Shown: positions 8,879-18,228 of the stretch, piece by piece
Position numbering within the stretch: the first letter of the stretch is position 1
Layout of the letters: each line of letters begins with the position of its first letter
Assembly: GCA_965248765.1 (NCBI GenBank)
Contig: CBDFKF010000004.1
Span: forward strand, 2,356,001 to 2,420,000
Reading direction: 5' to 3'
Origin: CBDFKF01 sp965248765
GTDB taxonomy: Bacteria; Pseudomonadota; Alphaproteobacteria; VGEJ01
Length of the DNA: 64,000 nt
Notes under the pieces: model-generated
Databases searched by the model: none
Told to the model about the DNA's origin: nothing
What the model saw: the letters and a program-made list of their open reading frames with translations, nothing else
Translations under genes and position numbers: made by a program

Positions 8879-9568
8879 ATGAGCCGACCCCTATACCGCC
8901 GCCAACGCCAAGCATTGGTCGAGACCTGCCGGCGCATGAATGCGCTTGGCATCAACCGGGGGACCTCGGGCAACCTCAGTGTGCGCATCGCAGGTGGACT
9001 TCTGATAACGCCCTCGGGAGTGCCGTACGACTCGTTGCGGCCCGGGAAAATCGTCGCGATGCAGATCGACGGCAGCCACACGGGCGCGTGGGAGCCGTCG
9101 AGCGAATGGCGGCTGCATCGCGACATCTATCGAGCAAGAGAGAACGCCGGTGCCGTCGTCCACGCGCACCCGGGCTTCGCGACAGCGCTGGCCTGCTTGC
9201 GCCGCGGCATCCCCGCGTTTCACTACATGATCGCCGTCGCCGGCGGCAGCGACATCCGGTGCGCGCCTTACGCCACGTTCGGCACCCAGGCCCTGTCGGA
9301 TGGTGCCCTGCAAGCACTGGATGGCCGTACCGCGTGCCTTCTCGCCAACCACGGCATGGTCTGCCTCGGCTCCGATCTGGCGGCCGCGTTGGCGCTGGCC
9401 GTCGAGGTCGAGGCGCTCGCGGCGCAATACTGGCGGGCGTGTCAGCTCGGCGCCCCGAAACTGCTGAGCAAGGCGCAGATGGCCGAGGTGCTCGACCGCT
9501 TCGCAACCTACGGCACACGCTCCGCGACCAATCCGCCGACCCGGATGACGAAGGCGCCCCAGAAATGA
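8879..9568 (+). CDS. class II aldolase / adducin family protein
   Basis: A 229-residue zinc-dependent class II aldolase-like protein related to L-fuculose-phosphate aldolase. It shows NRGTSGNLSVRIAGGLLITP (phosphate-binding), the acidic SSEWRLHRDIY, the zinc-binding VVHAHPGFATALAC and LLANHGMVCLGSD. The sugar or hydroxy-acid substrate is not determinable. It is divergent from the HyuB-like gene across 160 bp, which probably holds both promoters, and is followed by a strong hairpin. Confidence 0.9.
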   Translation: MSRPLYRRQRQALVETCRRMNALGINRGTSGNLSVRIAGGLLITPSGVPYDSLRPGKIVAMQIDGSHTGAWEPSSEWRLHRDIYRARENAGAVVHAHPGFATALACLRRGIPAFHYMIAVAGGSDIRCAPYATFGTQALSDGALQALDGRTACLLANHGMVCLGSDLAAALALAVEVEALAAQYWRACQLGAPKLLSKAQMAEVLDRFATYGTRSATNPPTRMTKAPQK

Positions 9569-9570
9569 AC

Positions 9571-9600
9571 CGCCGGGAAGGCGTGGAGCCTTACCCGGCG
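9571..9600 (+). terminator. hairpin after the aldolase gene
   Basis: Inverted repeat CGCCGGGAAGGC / GCCTTACCCGGCG with a 5-nt loop directly after the aldolase stop codon (one mismatch). No clear T-tract follows, so it may be a weak or Rho-assisted terminator. Confidence 0.4.
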
Positions 9601-9688
9601 GCGGCGTAAGCGTACGACTTGTGGACGGGCGGGTTTGTATCTCCTAGCAAACCCTATGTCAAGGGTTTCTACTATGCGCAGATAGCGT

Positions 9689-10615
9689 TCATCCTCTGCG
9701 GCTGGCGTAAATGTCGGCGCCAGCCAACACGCCCAAGAAGTTGACCGCCTCGACCAGGTCTTTGTTGCCCAGGCCCTGTGCCCGCATCGTTTGATAAAGC
9801 TGCATGGCGAGTTGATTGAGGAACAGCGGCACGCCCAGTTCCTCGGCAAGCTCTGCCGCGAGCCTATGGTCCTTATACTGCAGGTCGACCGAAAAGCCGG
9901 GCGCGAAGTCGCGACGCTCGAGGCGCGGTGCGAAGTACTCGGTGAGCCAGAAGCTCTTGGCGTCGGTGCCGTCGAACACCTCGAGGAGACTCGCCGGCGC
10001 GATGCCCGCGGCGGCGCCCAGGACAAACGCCTCAGCCGCAACCAGGTTGTGGAGGCCGGCCATCAGATTGCTGATGAGCTTGACGGTGACGCCACTGCCG
10101 GCGGGCCCGAGGTGGAAGAACCGCTTGCCGAGCACCGACATCACCGGCTTCGCTTTGACCAACGCGTCGGCGTCGCCGCCGATCATGAACGAAATGTTGG
10201 CTGCCCGTGCCCCGTCGGTGCCAGCGCCACCCGGCTCTCCGCCGCTTACGGGTGCGTCCAGATAGGCGATGCCCTGCTCCGTCGCCAGCGCATGGAGCTC
10301 CCGACAAGTCGCCGGATCGATGGTGCTGAGATCGACGACAACCGTGTCTCGTGCCGCCCCGGCGAGCACGCCGTCGGCGCCGGTCAGAGCCAAGCGCACG
10401 GCTTGGGGATTTGAGAGCGCGAGGATCACCACCTCAGCTGCGGCCGCTGCCTCACGGGCTGAGGCCGCTGCGAGTGCACCATTCTTCTCGGCCGTCGCCG
10501 TTCTCGCCGGATCAATGTCGAAGACGGTGAGGCGATCGAGCGCCTTCACCAGGTGACCGGCATAGATCGAGCCGATGGTCCCGAGGCCGATCAGCGCCGT
10601 GCGTGGCATCGACAC
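9689..10615 (-). CDS. NAD(P)-dependent oxidoreductase, 3-hydroxyisobutyrate dehydrogenase family
   Basis: A 308-residue beta-hydroxyacid dehydrogenase. It has an N-terminal Rossmann motif (LIGLGTIGSIYAGHLVKAL), the substrate-binding YLDAPVSGGEPGGAG signature, the catalytic-lysine helix GSGVTVKLISNLMAGLHNLV, and the C-terminal helical domain with QYKDHRLAAELAEELGVP. Typical length. It lies 21 bp downstream of the GMC oxidoreductase gene on the same strand, so the two may act in one oxidative pathway. Likely substrates are hydroxy-acids such as tartronate semialdehyde or 3-hydroxyisobutyrate; which one is unknown. Confidence 0.92.
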   Translation of the reverse strand: MSMPRTALIGLGTIGSIYAGHLVKALDRLTVFDIDPARTATAEKNGALAAASAREAAAAAEVVILALSNPQAVRLALTGADGVLAGAARDTVVVDLSTIDPATCRELHALATEQGIAYLDAPVSGGEPGGAGTDGARAANISFMIGGDADALVKAKPVMSVLGKRFFHLGPAGSGVTVKLISNLMAGLHNLVAAEAFVLGAAAGIAPASLLEVFDGTDAKSFWLTEYFAPRLERRDFAPGFSVDLQYKDHRLAAELAEELGVPLFLNQLAMQLYQTMRAQGLGNKDLVEAVNFLGVLAGADIYASRRG

Positions 10616-10636
10616 GCGTTGCCCCTCGATTCGGGC

Positions 10637-12247
10637 CTACAGCTCGTTACCGCGCATCGCCTGCGCGATGTGGTCGGCCTGGCGGATGGCTAGCGCAACG
10701 ATTGTCAGCGTCGGGTTGCCCGCCATGGCCGAGGTGAACTGGCTGCCATCGGAAACGAACAGGTTCGGAACCTCGTGTGTCTGGCCCCAGCTGTTGACGA
10801 CGCCGTCGCCAGGTGACGCGCTCATCCGGCAGGTGCCCATGTGGTGGGCCGACGGCCAGGCGCCCGGCGCCTCGTAGGTGCGGCCCGCGCCAATCGCCTC
10901 GTACAATTCCCGCGATTTCTTGATGCCGTAGTTCTTGAGCGCGAACTCGTTCGGGTGGTCATCGAGGTTGAGGCTCGGGATCGGCAGGCCGTGGTGATCG
11001 GTCTCGCTATCGTCCAGGGTCAGCCGGTTGGTCTCGCGGGCCAGGTCCTCGCCCATGATCACAAGACAGGCGATGTTCTCGTAGGCCTCGAGCCACCGCG
11101 TGTGCGCCCGACCCCATCCCTTGTAGTCGAAATAGGACGCAAAGTACGGCAGACCGTAGGCGAACAGCGAGGTGTAGTAACCACCGGCGAATCCCCGAGC
11201 CGGCTCGTGCCGACATTCGTCTCGAATCAGGCCTGCACAAGGGTTGCCGCGGTGCATGTTCACGGGCTTGTCGAACTCGCCGTACACGAAGGCGAAGGTG
11301 TGGCGCATGTAATGCTTGCCGACGTTGCCGGCACCGTTGGCGAGACCGTCCGGGAACCGGCTCGACGCCGAGTTCAAAAGGAGCCGCGGGGTCTGAATCG
11401 CATTTCCGGCGACGCAGACGATCCGCGCCTTTTGCACGTGGTGGGTCCCGTAACGGTCGGCGTAGAGGATACCGCTCGCCCGACCCGCCGCGTCGTGATG
11501 GATCTGCAGCGCCATGCACTGCGAGCGAATCTCGCAGCGGCCGGTGGCCTCCGCCTTGGGCAGCTCGGCATTCATGGTCGACCACTTGGCGCCCGACTTG
11601 CAGCCTTCGCGGCAAAAGCCGATCTGATCGCAGCCGTTGCGCCCGTCACGCGGGACGATGTTGATCGCCATGTGGTTGGTATCGACCTGGGTGTAGCCGA
11701 TGCGGCGCGCGCCGGCCGCCATCACCTTGTAGTTGTTGTTGGCCGGCGGCCAGGGCATGCCGTGGGTCCCGCTCACACCCATCTTGTCTTCCGCCCGCTC
11801 GTAGTAGGGGACGAGCTCCTCGAGGCTCAACGGCCAATCGGCAAGGTTGGCGCCGCCGATCTCGCCATAGACGCTGCGGGTCTTGAGCTCAAAGTCCTGG
11901 AACCGCACGCTGGTGCCCGCCCAGTGGAGCGTCGTGCCGCCGACGCCCTTGCACATCCACACCGGCGCTTCGGGGAAATTCTGTGCCACCAGCGAGGAGC
12001 CGGTCGCGGCACATTTGTCGTGCCAGGTCAGCATCTGGTACATCGCGAACTCATCGTTCTCGAAGTCGGCCTCGCCAAAACGAGGGCCAGCCTCGATCAC
12101 GACCACGTCGATCCCCTTGGCTGTCAGCTCGTTCGCAAGCGTGCCGCCGCCGGCACCTGAACCGACGATGACCACGACACTGTCGTCATCACGATCGAAG
12201 GTGGCGGTGGCGAGCTCATCGCGGTCGCCGTCGCCGCGCGCGGTCAC
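10637..12247 (-). CDS. GMC family FAD oxidoreductase
   Basis: A 536-residue glucose-methanol-choline-type oxidoreductase. The FAD dinucleotide-binding motif is VGSGAGGGTLANELTAKG near residue 30, followed by VVIEAGPRFGEADF, the GGTTLHWAGTSVRFQ region, and the C-terminal GMC signature SAHHMGTCRMS ... PNLFVSDGSQFTSAMAGNPT, where the histidine pair acts in substrate oxidation. No signal peptide. A cysteine-containing GFCREGCKSGAKWS stretch is typical of the gluconate/sorbitol dehydrogenase branch. A partner gamma subunit or cytochrome is not found adjacent. Confidence 0.92.
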   Translation of the reverse strand: MTARGDGDRDELATATFDRDDDSVVVIVGSGAGGGTLANELTAKGIDVVVIEAGPRFGEADFENDEFAMYQMLTWHDKCAATGSSLVAQNFPEAPVWMCKGVGGTTLHWAGTSVRFQDFELKTRSVYGEIGGANLADWPLSLEELVPYYERAEDKMGVSGTHGMPWPPANNNYKVMAAGARRIGYTQVDTNHMAINIVPRDGRNGCDQIGFCREGCKSGAKWSTMNAELPKAEATGRCEIRSQCMALQIHHDAAGRASGILYADRYGTHHVQKARIVCVAGNAIQTPRLLLNSASSRFPDGLANGAGNVGKHYMRHTFAFVYGEFDKPVNMHRGNPCAGLIRDECRHEPARGFAGGYYTSLFAYGLPYFASYFDYKGWGRAHTRWLEAYENIACLVIMGEDLARETNRLTLDDSETDHHGLPIPSLNLDDHPNEFALKNYGIKKSRELYEAIGAGRTYEAPGAWPSAHHMGTCRMSASPGDGVVNSWGQTHEVPNLFVSDGSQFTSAMAGNPTLTIVALAIRQADHIAQAMRGNEL

Positions 12248-12457
12248 TCTCGGCTCCCTTGCCGCGTGCTACCGGTGGGTTGGCCCGCGCAGCCGTCCAT
12301 CGTCCTCCCCGTCTCGCCCGCCACGTCGCCGTCTCGCGGCATGCGCGTGCGGCCGCCCATCGTAGCCCAGATCGCCAGGGCGGGCACGTGACGTGGCCCC
12401 AGCGCGCGCCAATCGCTATGATTTCCGCTCGCTGGTCGGCGTAACAGGGAGGCGCAG

Positions 12458-13066
12458 ATGCGTATCAAGACGAGCCATGTTGGTATCGCGGCGGCGGTCG
12501 TTGCCGCGGCCGGGATGCTCGCGGTCGTGCCCAATGCGGTCAACGCCGAGCCGAAGCCCGCCGACCCGCAACCGACGGCATCCGAGCTCGAGCCTGGCCT
12601 CGCGGTCCGCTATTACACCCGCAAATTCAACCACATTAGGGAGCTGCTCGACTGGGAGGATTACAAAGACGGCACCGAAGGCCCGCCCATCACCGTGCTC
12701 GACTACCAAGTCGGCACGGGCGACGTGCTGACCAGCGGCAAGCCCGACTTGGTCGGCGCGCGCATCACCGGGTTCATTCATCTGCCCGATCCCGGTACCT
12801 ACACCTTCGGCGTCAATTCGAACGACGGTGTGCGTGTACTACTTGGCGGCGAGCAGATCCTCAATGATCCCGACGTGCATGGCGATCGCTTCTCCGACCC
12901 GGCCTGGGTAACCATCGAGGATGGCGGCTGGTACCCGCTAACCGTCCTCTATTTCGAGAAGAAGAACACCTCTACGCTGCAGCTCTACTGGCTCATGCCG
13001 ACGGATGAGCCGGGGCCGATGTTCATCGTCCCCGCTGAGAACTACGCGCATAGCCCGACCGATTAG
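12458..13066 (+). CDS. secreted PA14-domain protein
   Basis: A 202-residue exported protein. Residues 1-30 form a Sec signal peptide ending AVVPNAVNA. The rest is a single PA14 fold: GLAVRYYTRKFNHIREL, then GARITGFIHLPDPGTYTFGV, NSNDGVRVLLGGEQILND and the end LQLYWLMP. PA14 domains commonly bind carbohydrate or serve as accessory domains of secreted enzymes; here the domain stands alone. It ends 11 bp from the convergent ferredoxin-reductase gene. Function is unknown. Confidence 0.85.
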   Translation: MRIKTSHVGIAAAVVAAAGMLAVVPNAVNAEPKPADPQPTASELEPGLAVRYYTRKFNHIRELLDWEDYKDGTEGPPITVLDYQVGTGDVLTSGKPDLVGARITGFIHLPDPGTYTFGVNSNDGVRVLLGGEQILNDPDVHGDRFSDPAWVTIEDGGWYPLTVLYFEKKNTSTLQLYWLMPTDEPGPMFIVPAENYAHSPTD

Positions 13067-13077
13067 TCGGTCGCGAG

Positions 13078-14310
<1,233 letters not shown>

Positions 14311-14412
14311 CGCGCGCAGAACCTAATGGGAGATGCGCGCGCGTGATACCCCAGCGTTGCCGCACTCCAGCGCGGCGGAGACCGAAAGAAGTATGTTGGT
14401 CGGACCCTGAAC

Positions 14413-14544
14413 TTACTGAGCGATGGTAATCAACATCGCGCCACCAGCCACGACGATGAGGCTCAGCACCGCAAAGAGAGCACGCAACTCCGTGCGCCGA
14501 ATCTCCGAAGGATACCGAAACTCGTCCTGTCCATAACTTCCCAT
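14413..14544 (-). CDS. small single-pass membrane protein
   Basis: A 43-residue ORF starting MGSYGQDEFRYPSEIRRTEL and ending in one hydrophobic segment (LFAVLSLIVVAGGAMLITIAQ region). An AGGGG ribosome site lies about 9 nt before the ATG. No family is recognised. The charged N terminus plus single helix suggests an inner-membrane small protein, but it could be a chance ORF. Confidence 0.45.
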   Translation of the reverse strand: MGSYGQDEFRYPSEIRRTELRALFAVLSLIVVAGGAMLITIAQ

Positions 14545-14726
14545 CGCACAACATCCCCTTGACCAGTGTCGAGCGAGCGGGCCTCCCTCTCGCGACATCG
14601 CCACTGTAGTCAGGGGGGCAGAACGCTGATGTGATGACCGTCACATCGCGCCGGCGGTTTGTGCCGACCACTTCGAGCTTGTCGCGGCGGCAACCCCGCG
14701 CCATAACAGAGCCGGCGTCAACAACC

Positions 14727-14741
14727 GAAAGGAGGTGATCC
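14727..14741 (+). promoter_or_regulatory. full-length Shine-Dalgarno sequence
   Basis: GAAAGGAGGTGATCC is the exact reverse complement of the 3' end of bacterial 16S rRNA over 15 nt. The GTG start codon follows 2 nt later. Such an extended match is far longer than normal ribosome-binding sites. Confidence 0.8.
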
Positions 14742-14742
14742 A

Positions 14743-14820
14743 GTGTCTAAGAGTCATGAACCGCGGTCGGCGGTAGCCGAGAACTGGGTCTTCGCCTCAA
14801 AGGAGATCCGCCGCGCATAG
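14743..14820 (+). CDS. 25-codon small ORF behind a perfect Shine-Dalgarno
   Basis: GTG-initiated reading frame encoding 25 residues (MSKSHEPRSAVAENWVFASK then EIRRA) and ending in TAG. No family is named here. The initiation context (15-nt match to the anti-Shine-Dalgarno) and an intrinsic terminator 44 bp after the stop make a compact, self-contained transcript likely. The product may be a real microprotein, or the RNA may act through ribosome binding. No promoter is clear; it would lie in 14600-14720. Confidence 0.6.
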   Translation: MSKSHEPRSAVAENWVFASKEIRRA

Positions 14821-14863
14821 TGCGATGCGCCTCGGCCCCGTCGGGACCGCGGGTCTGACGACG

Positions 14864-14892
14864 AAGGGCCGCCCACTGGGCGGCCCTTCTTT
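14864..14892 (+). terminator. intrinsic terminator of the small ORF transcript
   Basis: Perfect 11-bp stem AAGGGCCGCCC / GGGCGGCCCTT with a 3-nt loop, followed by CTTT. Positioned to end the transcript carrying the 25-codon ORF. Confidence 0.8.
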
Positions 14893-14945
14893 CATGGTAT
14901 CGCGTACCGCCGCATGCCGAGCCAATCGGATACCGCGTCGGCCGG

Positions 14946-15962
14946 CTAGCGGTGGAAGATCCGGCGGAGGAAGCGGCCGAGATCGCGATTTGATCGGGTG
15001 CGAACGTCATCGTCCCGGCCGATCAAATAACCCTCGTCACGCACGCACAGGGCGAGGATGATCCGGCGCGCCAGCGGATTTGTCATCGTCAAGAACGTCC
15101 TCGTGTCGCGGGCCACACCGCTGCGCTCGACCCGCAAACGACAATCGGCGAGGTTGCGGCCAATCGGCCGTGGGCCCGAAAAGCTGCCGTCCCATTGGTG
15201 GTAGGCGCCCTCGTAGACGATGGTCTCGACCTCAGCACCGCCAGCCGTGAGACCAGCGGCGGCTTCAGCACAGCGCGCCTGATCGACGATGGCATCGCCA
15301 TCACCGATCAGGAAAAGCACCGGCGCACCGGTCGACCGGCCGTCCTCGAACTGGGCAAGGCACGGGGCATAAAACGCGACGTGACCGGCGAACCGCGCGC
15401 CATTGGGGGCGAAGCGCTCGGCCACCTGCGCGTGGGCCGCATACGTCGCGGCCATTCCGCCATAGGAGAAACCGATCAACGCCACGCGGTCACCATCGAC
15501 CTCCGGCAGACCGTCGAGGTAGCGGAGCGCCGCGTAGACATCGGCGATCAGCATCGTCTCGGTGATCTGGATCAGCCGCTCGGTGAAGCCCCGCGCCATA
15601 TCGGCGCGGGCGCCGAACGCATCGACGATCAGGGCCGCGATCCCCATCGCCGCGAGCTGGCGCGCGTAGAGCGGCTCGCGGCGAAAGAGCACTCCACCCG
15701 CGCCGTGAATCAGCACCACCGCCGGCACGGGCGCCGCCGGCGAGGCGTCGGCCGGCAGGAACAGGTGGCCCACCGCCTCGATCGCCGGGGCATCCGCACC
15801 GACGTCGCGCAGGCTGAACGGGCTCTGGCTGGGGAAGCGGACCACCTGCCCAGCGAGCGCGCCCACCGCGTCAGCCGACGGCCAGCCATCGACCAGGCTC
15901 TCGCTTACGGCAGCGGATCCGTTCAGCGCGACTACCAACGCAAGGACGAGAGCGGAGCGCAT
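14946..15962 (-). CDS. secreted dienelactone-hydrolase-like alpha/beta hydrolase
   Basis: A 338-residue alpha/beta hydrolase with an N-terminal signal peptide (MRSALVLALVVALNGSAAVS). The fold is marked by VVLIHGAGGVLFRREPLY (oxyanion region), the nucleophile elbow ALIGFSYGGMAATYAAH (Ser), LFLIGDGDAIVDQ (Asp) and GAYHQWDGSFSG (His). The ATG at 15962 is chosen because it puts the signal sequence at the N terminus; the frame is open 42 nt further upstream. The substrate is unknown. Confidence 0.87.
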   Translation of the reverse strand: MRSALVLALVVALNGSAAVSESLVDGWPSADAVGALAGQVVRFPSQSPFSLRDVGADAPAIEAVGHLFLPADASPAAPVPAVVLIHGAGGVLFRREPLYARQLAAMGIAALIVDAFGARADMARGFTERLIQITETMLIADVYAALRYLDGLPEVDGDRVALIGFSYGGMAATYAAHAQVAERFAPNGARFAGHVAFYAPCLAQFEDGRSTGAPVLFLIGDGDAIVDQARCAEAAAGLTAGGAEVETIVYEGAYHQWDGSFSGPRPIGRNLADCRLRVERSGVARDTRTFLTMTNPLARRIILALCVRDEGYLIGRDDDVRTRSNRDLGRFLRRIFHR

Positions 15963-16087
15963 GGCCCCAGCGTGTACCGTTCGCGAACGCCGTCGTCCAG
16001 CCACGTCGCTGTGAGCGCCGGCGCGGCGATCGTGCGCTGTGACGGCCGTTGTTTCCGCGTTAACTCTTTCCTTGATAGGATAGCGTC

Positions 16088-16270
16088 ATGGCGATTAGCG
16101 GAATCGGCGATACCCACCTCACGCTCATCCTGAGCGCGCTCAAGACCGCCCAGCGGAATCAGGCAGTGCTGGCGGAGATCGTCACCGATGCGGCCGAGAA
16201 CGCGCGGGCGATCGCCGAGCAGGCCGCGGCCAGCCCCGGCACCGGACGCATCCTCGACATCCGCACCTGA
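16088..16270 (+). CDS. small hypothetical protein, 60 aa
   Basis: Sixty-residue ORF starting MAISGIGDTHLTLILSALKT, rich in Ala, Ile and Glu and predicted to be a helical pair (QRNQAVLAEIVTDAAENARA). An AGGA ribosome site lies upstream. It is divergent from the hydrolase gene. No family is recognised; alphaproteobacterial genomes carry similar short helical ORFs of unknown role. Confidence 0.5.
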   Translation: MAISGIGDTHLTLILSALKTAQRNQAVLAEIVTDAAENARAIAEQAAASPGTGRILDIRT

Positions 16271-16352
16271 GCTTACTTAACAAAGGTGACACCAAGACCC
16301 GGGCGAGCGAGTCACTTATGCTCTCATTAGTAGATTATCCTCACGAATAAAG

Positions 16353-17789
16353 CTACCAATGCGAGCTCAGGTACGCGGCTCTGCGCCGGTGCCGCGCGAT
16401 CAGCCCGAGTCCAGTGAGGCCGAGCGCAAAGAGGGCGAGGGCGGCCGGCTCAGGCACCTTGGACGCGCGGAAAATCCCCCGCGAACCGTCCGTAAAGGCC
16501 CCGAGAAAGGCCAACTGGTTGTTGTTGTTCAAAGCGCCGCCCGTGCCGGCCAACGATACAGCCGACAAGGTGCGAAAATCGCCGGGGTTCACTTCGAGAA
16601 TATCGCCCGCGCGTATGACGAGGTCGAGCGCCGAACCCTCGGTCCAGATGCCTGTGTGGTTATCGAACGTAACGCCGCCGCCGATCGTGAGCACCCCACG
16701 GAACGCCGTGTTGCCGAAGTCGTTGAAGGAGAATTGTTCGATGTTCTGAAACGTCGCGCCGCCGGTTCCCGGGGCTATATCGCCCGTGCGCGCGACGAGG
16801 TCGAGGGAGGTTCCCTCGTTCCAGATGCCCTTGTTGTTGTCGTTCGTGACCCCGACGCCACCGACTGCCGCAGCGAATGCCGCGTTATCGGAATCATTGA
16901 GGAGGACAGGGCTGAACAAGCTCGCAAATGTTGCGCCGGCGGTACCGGGCGCAGCATCGCCCTCGCGCGCCAAAAGGTCGATGGACGCCCCCGCCTCCTT
17001 CCAGATCGTACTATCGTTAGCGCCGGCGCCGCTGAGGAACGATACGAACGCCGTGTTACCGGAGTCACCGAGGCCGGGGGCGCCGAAGCTGCTAAACGTC
17101 GCACCGGCGATGTCCGGAGCAGCATCACCCTTGCGCGCGACGAGGCCGATGGAAGCCCCCGCCTCCTTGAATATGCCGGCATTGGTACCTGTAGTGCCGG
17201 TGAGGAATCCGCGGAACGCCGTGTTGCCGGAATCGTTGAGCGCAACGCTGAGCCCGAAGCTATCGAAGTTCCCCAAAAACGTCGCACCGCCGGTGCCCGG
17301 GGCAACATCGCCTTCGCGCACGACGAGGTCGATGGAGACACCTTCCTTCCAGATGCCCGTATCATCGCTGCTCGTGACGGTGGCACCGGCGATCCTTGCT
17401 GTGAATGCCGTGTTGCCTGAATCGTTGATGGCCGGGCTACTGCTAAACCTCGAGAATGTCGTGCCCGCGGCGCCGGGGGCAGCATCCCCCCTGCGCACGA
17501 CGAGGTCGAGGGACGCGCCCTCCTTCCAAATGCCTTGATTGGCCAAGCCCGCGTCGGCGAGTTCTGCGTAGAACGCCGTGTTGCCGGAAGCGTTGAGCAC
17601 GGGTTGGCGGAAGCGCGTCGTGAATGTCGCGCCGTCGGTGCCGGGGGCAACATCGCCGGAAAGCGCCACGGTTTCGAACGTGAAGGGAACAGCGTTGGCG
17701 GTTCTCGCCAATAGAGGAATGGCGCACACGGCCACGCCCAAGAGCGCCACCGCTGCCGCGTTCGCCGCCGTGCCAGAGCGTTTTCCCAT
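16353..17789 (-). CDS. PEP-CTERM protein with choice-of-anchor repeats
   Basis: A 478-residue exported protein with a signal peptide (MGKRSGTAANAAAVALLGVA to LARTANA) and a C-terminal PEP-CTERM sorting signal: VPEPAALALFALGLTGLGLI followed by the basic tail ARHRRRAA. Between them lie about eight copies of a roughly 50-residue repeat with core GIWKEG, SLDLVVRRGDAAPGT and DSGNTAF. PEP-CTERM proteins are processed by exosortase and usually belong with an exopolysaccharide locus; no exosortase is in the window. A GGAGGGGG ribosome site precedes the start. Two identical 17-bp motifs lie upstream. Confidence 0.9.
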   Translation of the reverse strand: MGKRSGTAANAAAVALLGVAVCAIPLLARTANAVPFTFETVALSGDVAPGTDGATFTTRFRQPVLNASGNTAFYAELADAGLANQGIWKEGASLDLVVRRGDAAPGAAGTTFSRFSSSPAINDSGNTAFTARIAGATVTSSDDTGIWKEGVSIDLVVREGDVAPGTGGATFLGNFDSFGLSVALNDSGNTAFRGFLTGTTGTNAGIFKEAGASIGLVARKGDAAPDIAGATFSSFGAPGLGDSGNTAFVSFLSGAGANDSTIWKEAGASIDLLAREGDAAPGTAGATFASLFSPVLLNDSDNAAFAAAVGGVGVTNDNNKGIWNEGTSLDLVARTGDIAPGTGGATFQNIEQFSFNDFGNTAFRGVLTIGGGVTFDNHTGIWTEGSALDLVIRAGDILEVNPGDFRTLSAVSLAGTGGALNNNNQLAFLGAFTDGSRGIFRASKVPEPAALALFALGLTGLGLIARHRRRAAYLSSHW

Positions 17790-17932
17790 GACCACCCCCT
17801 CCAGCGACCAGCGCGCCGGGTTCCGCAACCCCTGCCGACACGCAGGCTGGGACTACCCGATATCTACGCAAGTCCCGTGCCAGTAACGGAATGCTTCATT
17901 TTCAACGACTTATCGCAGCGGTCCTCTCGGAA

Positions 17933-17949
17933 GTGTAAAGAAACCTGAC
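17933..17949 (-). promoter_or_regulatory. 17-bp motif, copy 1, upstream of PEP-CTERM gene
   Basis: GTCAGGTTTCTTTACAC on the minus strand, about 145 bp upstream of the PEP-CTERM start codon. The same 17 bases recur 99 bp further upstream. Both carry TGT...ACA-type ends, so a regulator-binding site is plausible. Confidence 0.45.
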
Positions 17950-18031
17950 ACCTAACAGCCGTCGGCCGACTGGCCAGAGCCGCGAACCGGCACAATTCTG
18001 CGGTCTTCGCCGGTATGACCGCCTGCCCGAT

Positions 18032-18048
18032 GTGTAAAGAAACCTGAC
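18032..18048 (-). promoter_or_regulatory. 17-bp motif, copy 2
   Basis: Exact second copy of GTCAGGTTTCTTTACAC. It lies about 180 bp beyond the end of the convergent alpha/beta hydrolase gene, in the 439-bp gap (17790-18228) that holds no recognisable gene. Confidence 0.45.
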
Positions 18049-18228
18049 GGCCCCACCGGCGCCGTGATCACTGGCACTCAGCTGGGTCCTTCGGAGCCCT
18101 AGATTTCTGCGCTTTCCAGGCCACTGAACACCACTCCGGCCCTGTCAGCCTGCTTTACACCCCGCTTGTGGCTCCTCGGCGCTACGACTTGAGCGGAGCC
18201 CGCTTCGCACGTGCCACAGCGCGCAGGA

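Noticed and set aside
8719..9126. N-terminal extension of the HyuB-like frame
   Set aside because: It overlaps the divergent aldolase gene and gives a protein longer than the family. The ATG at 8718 fits the family start.
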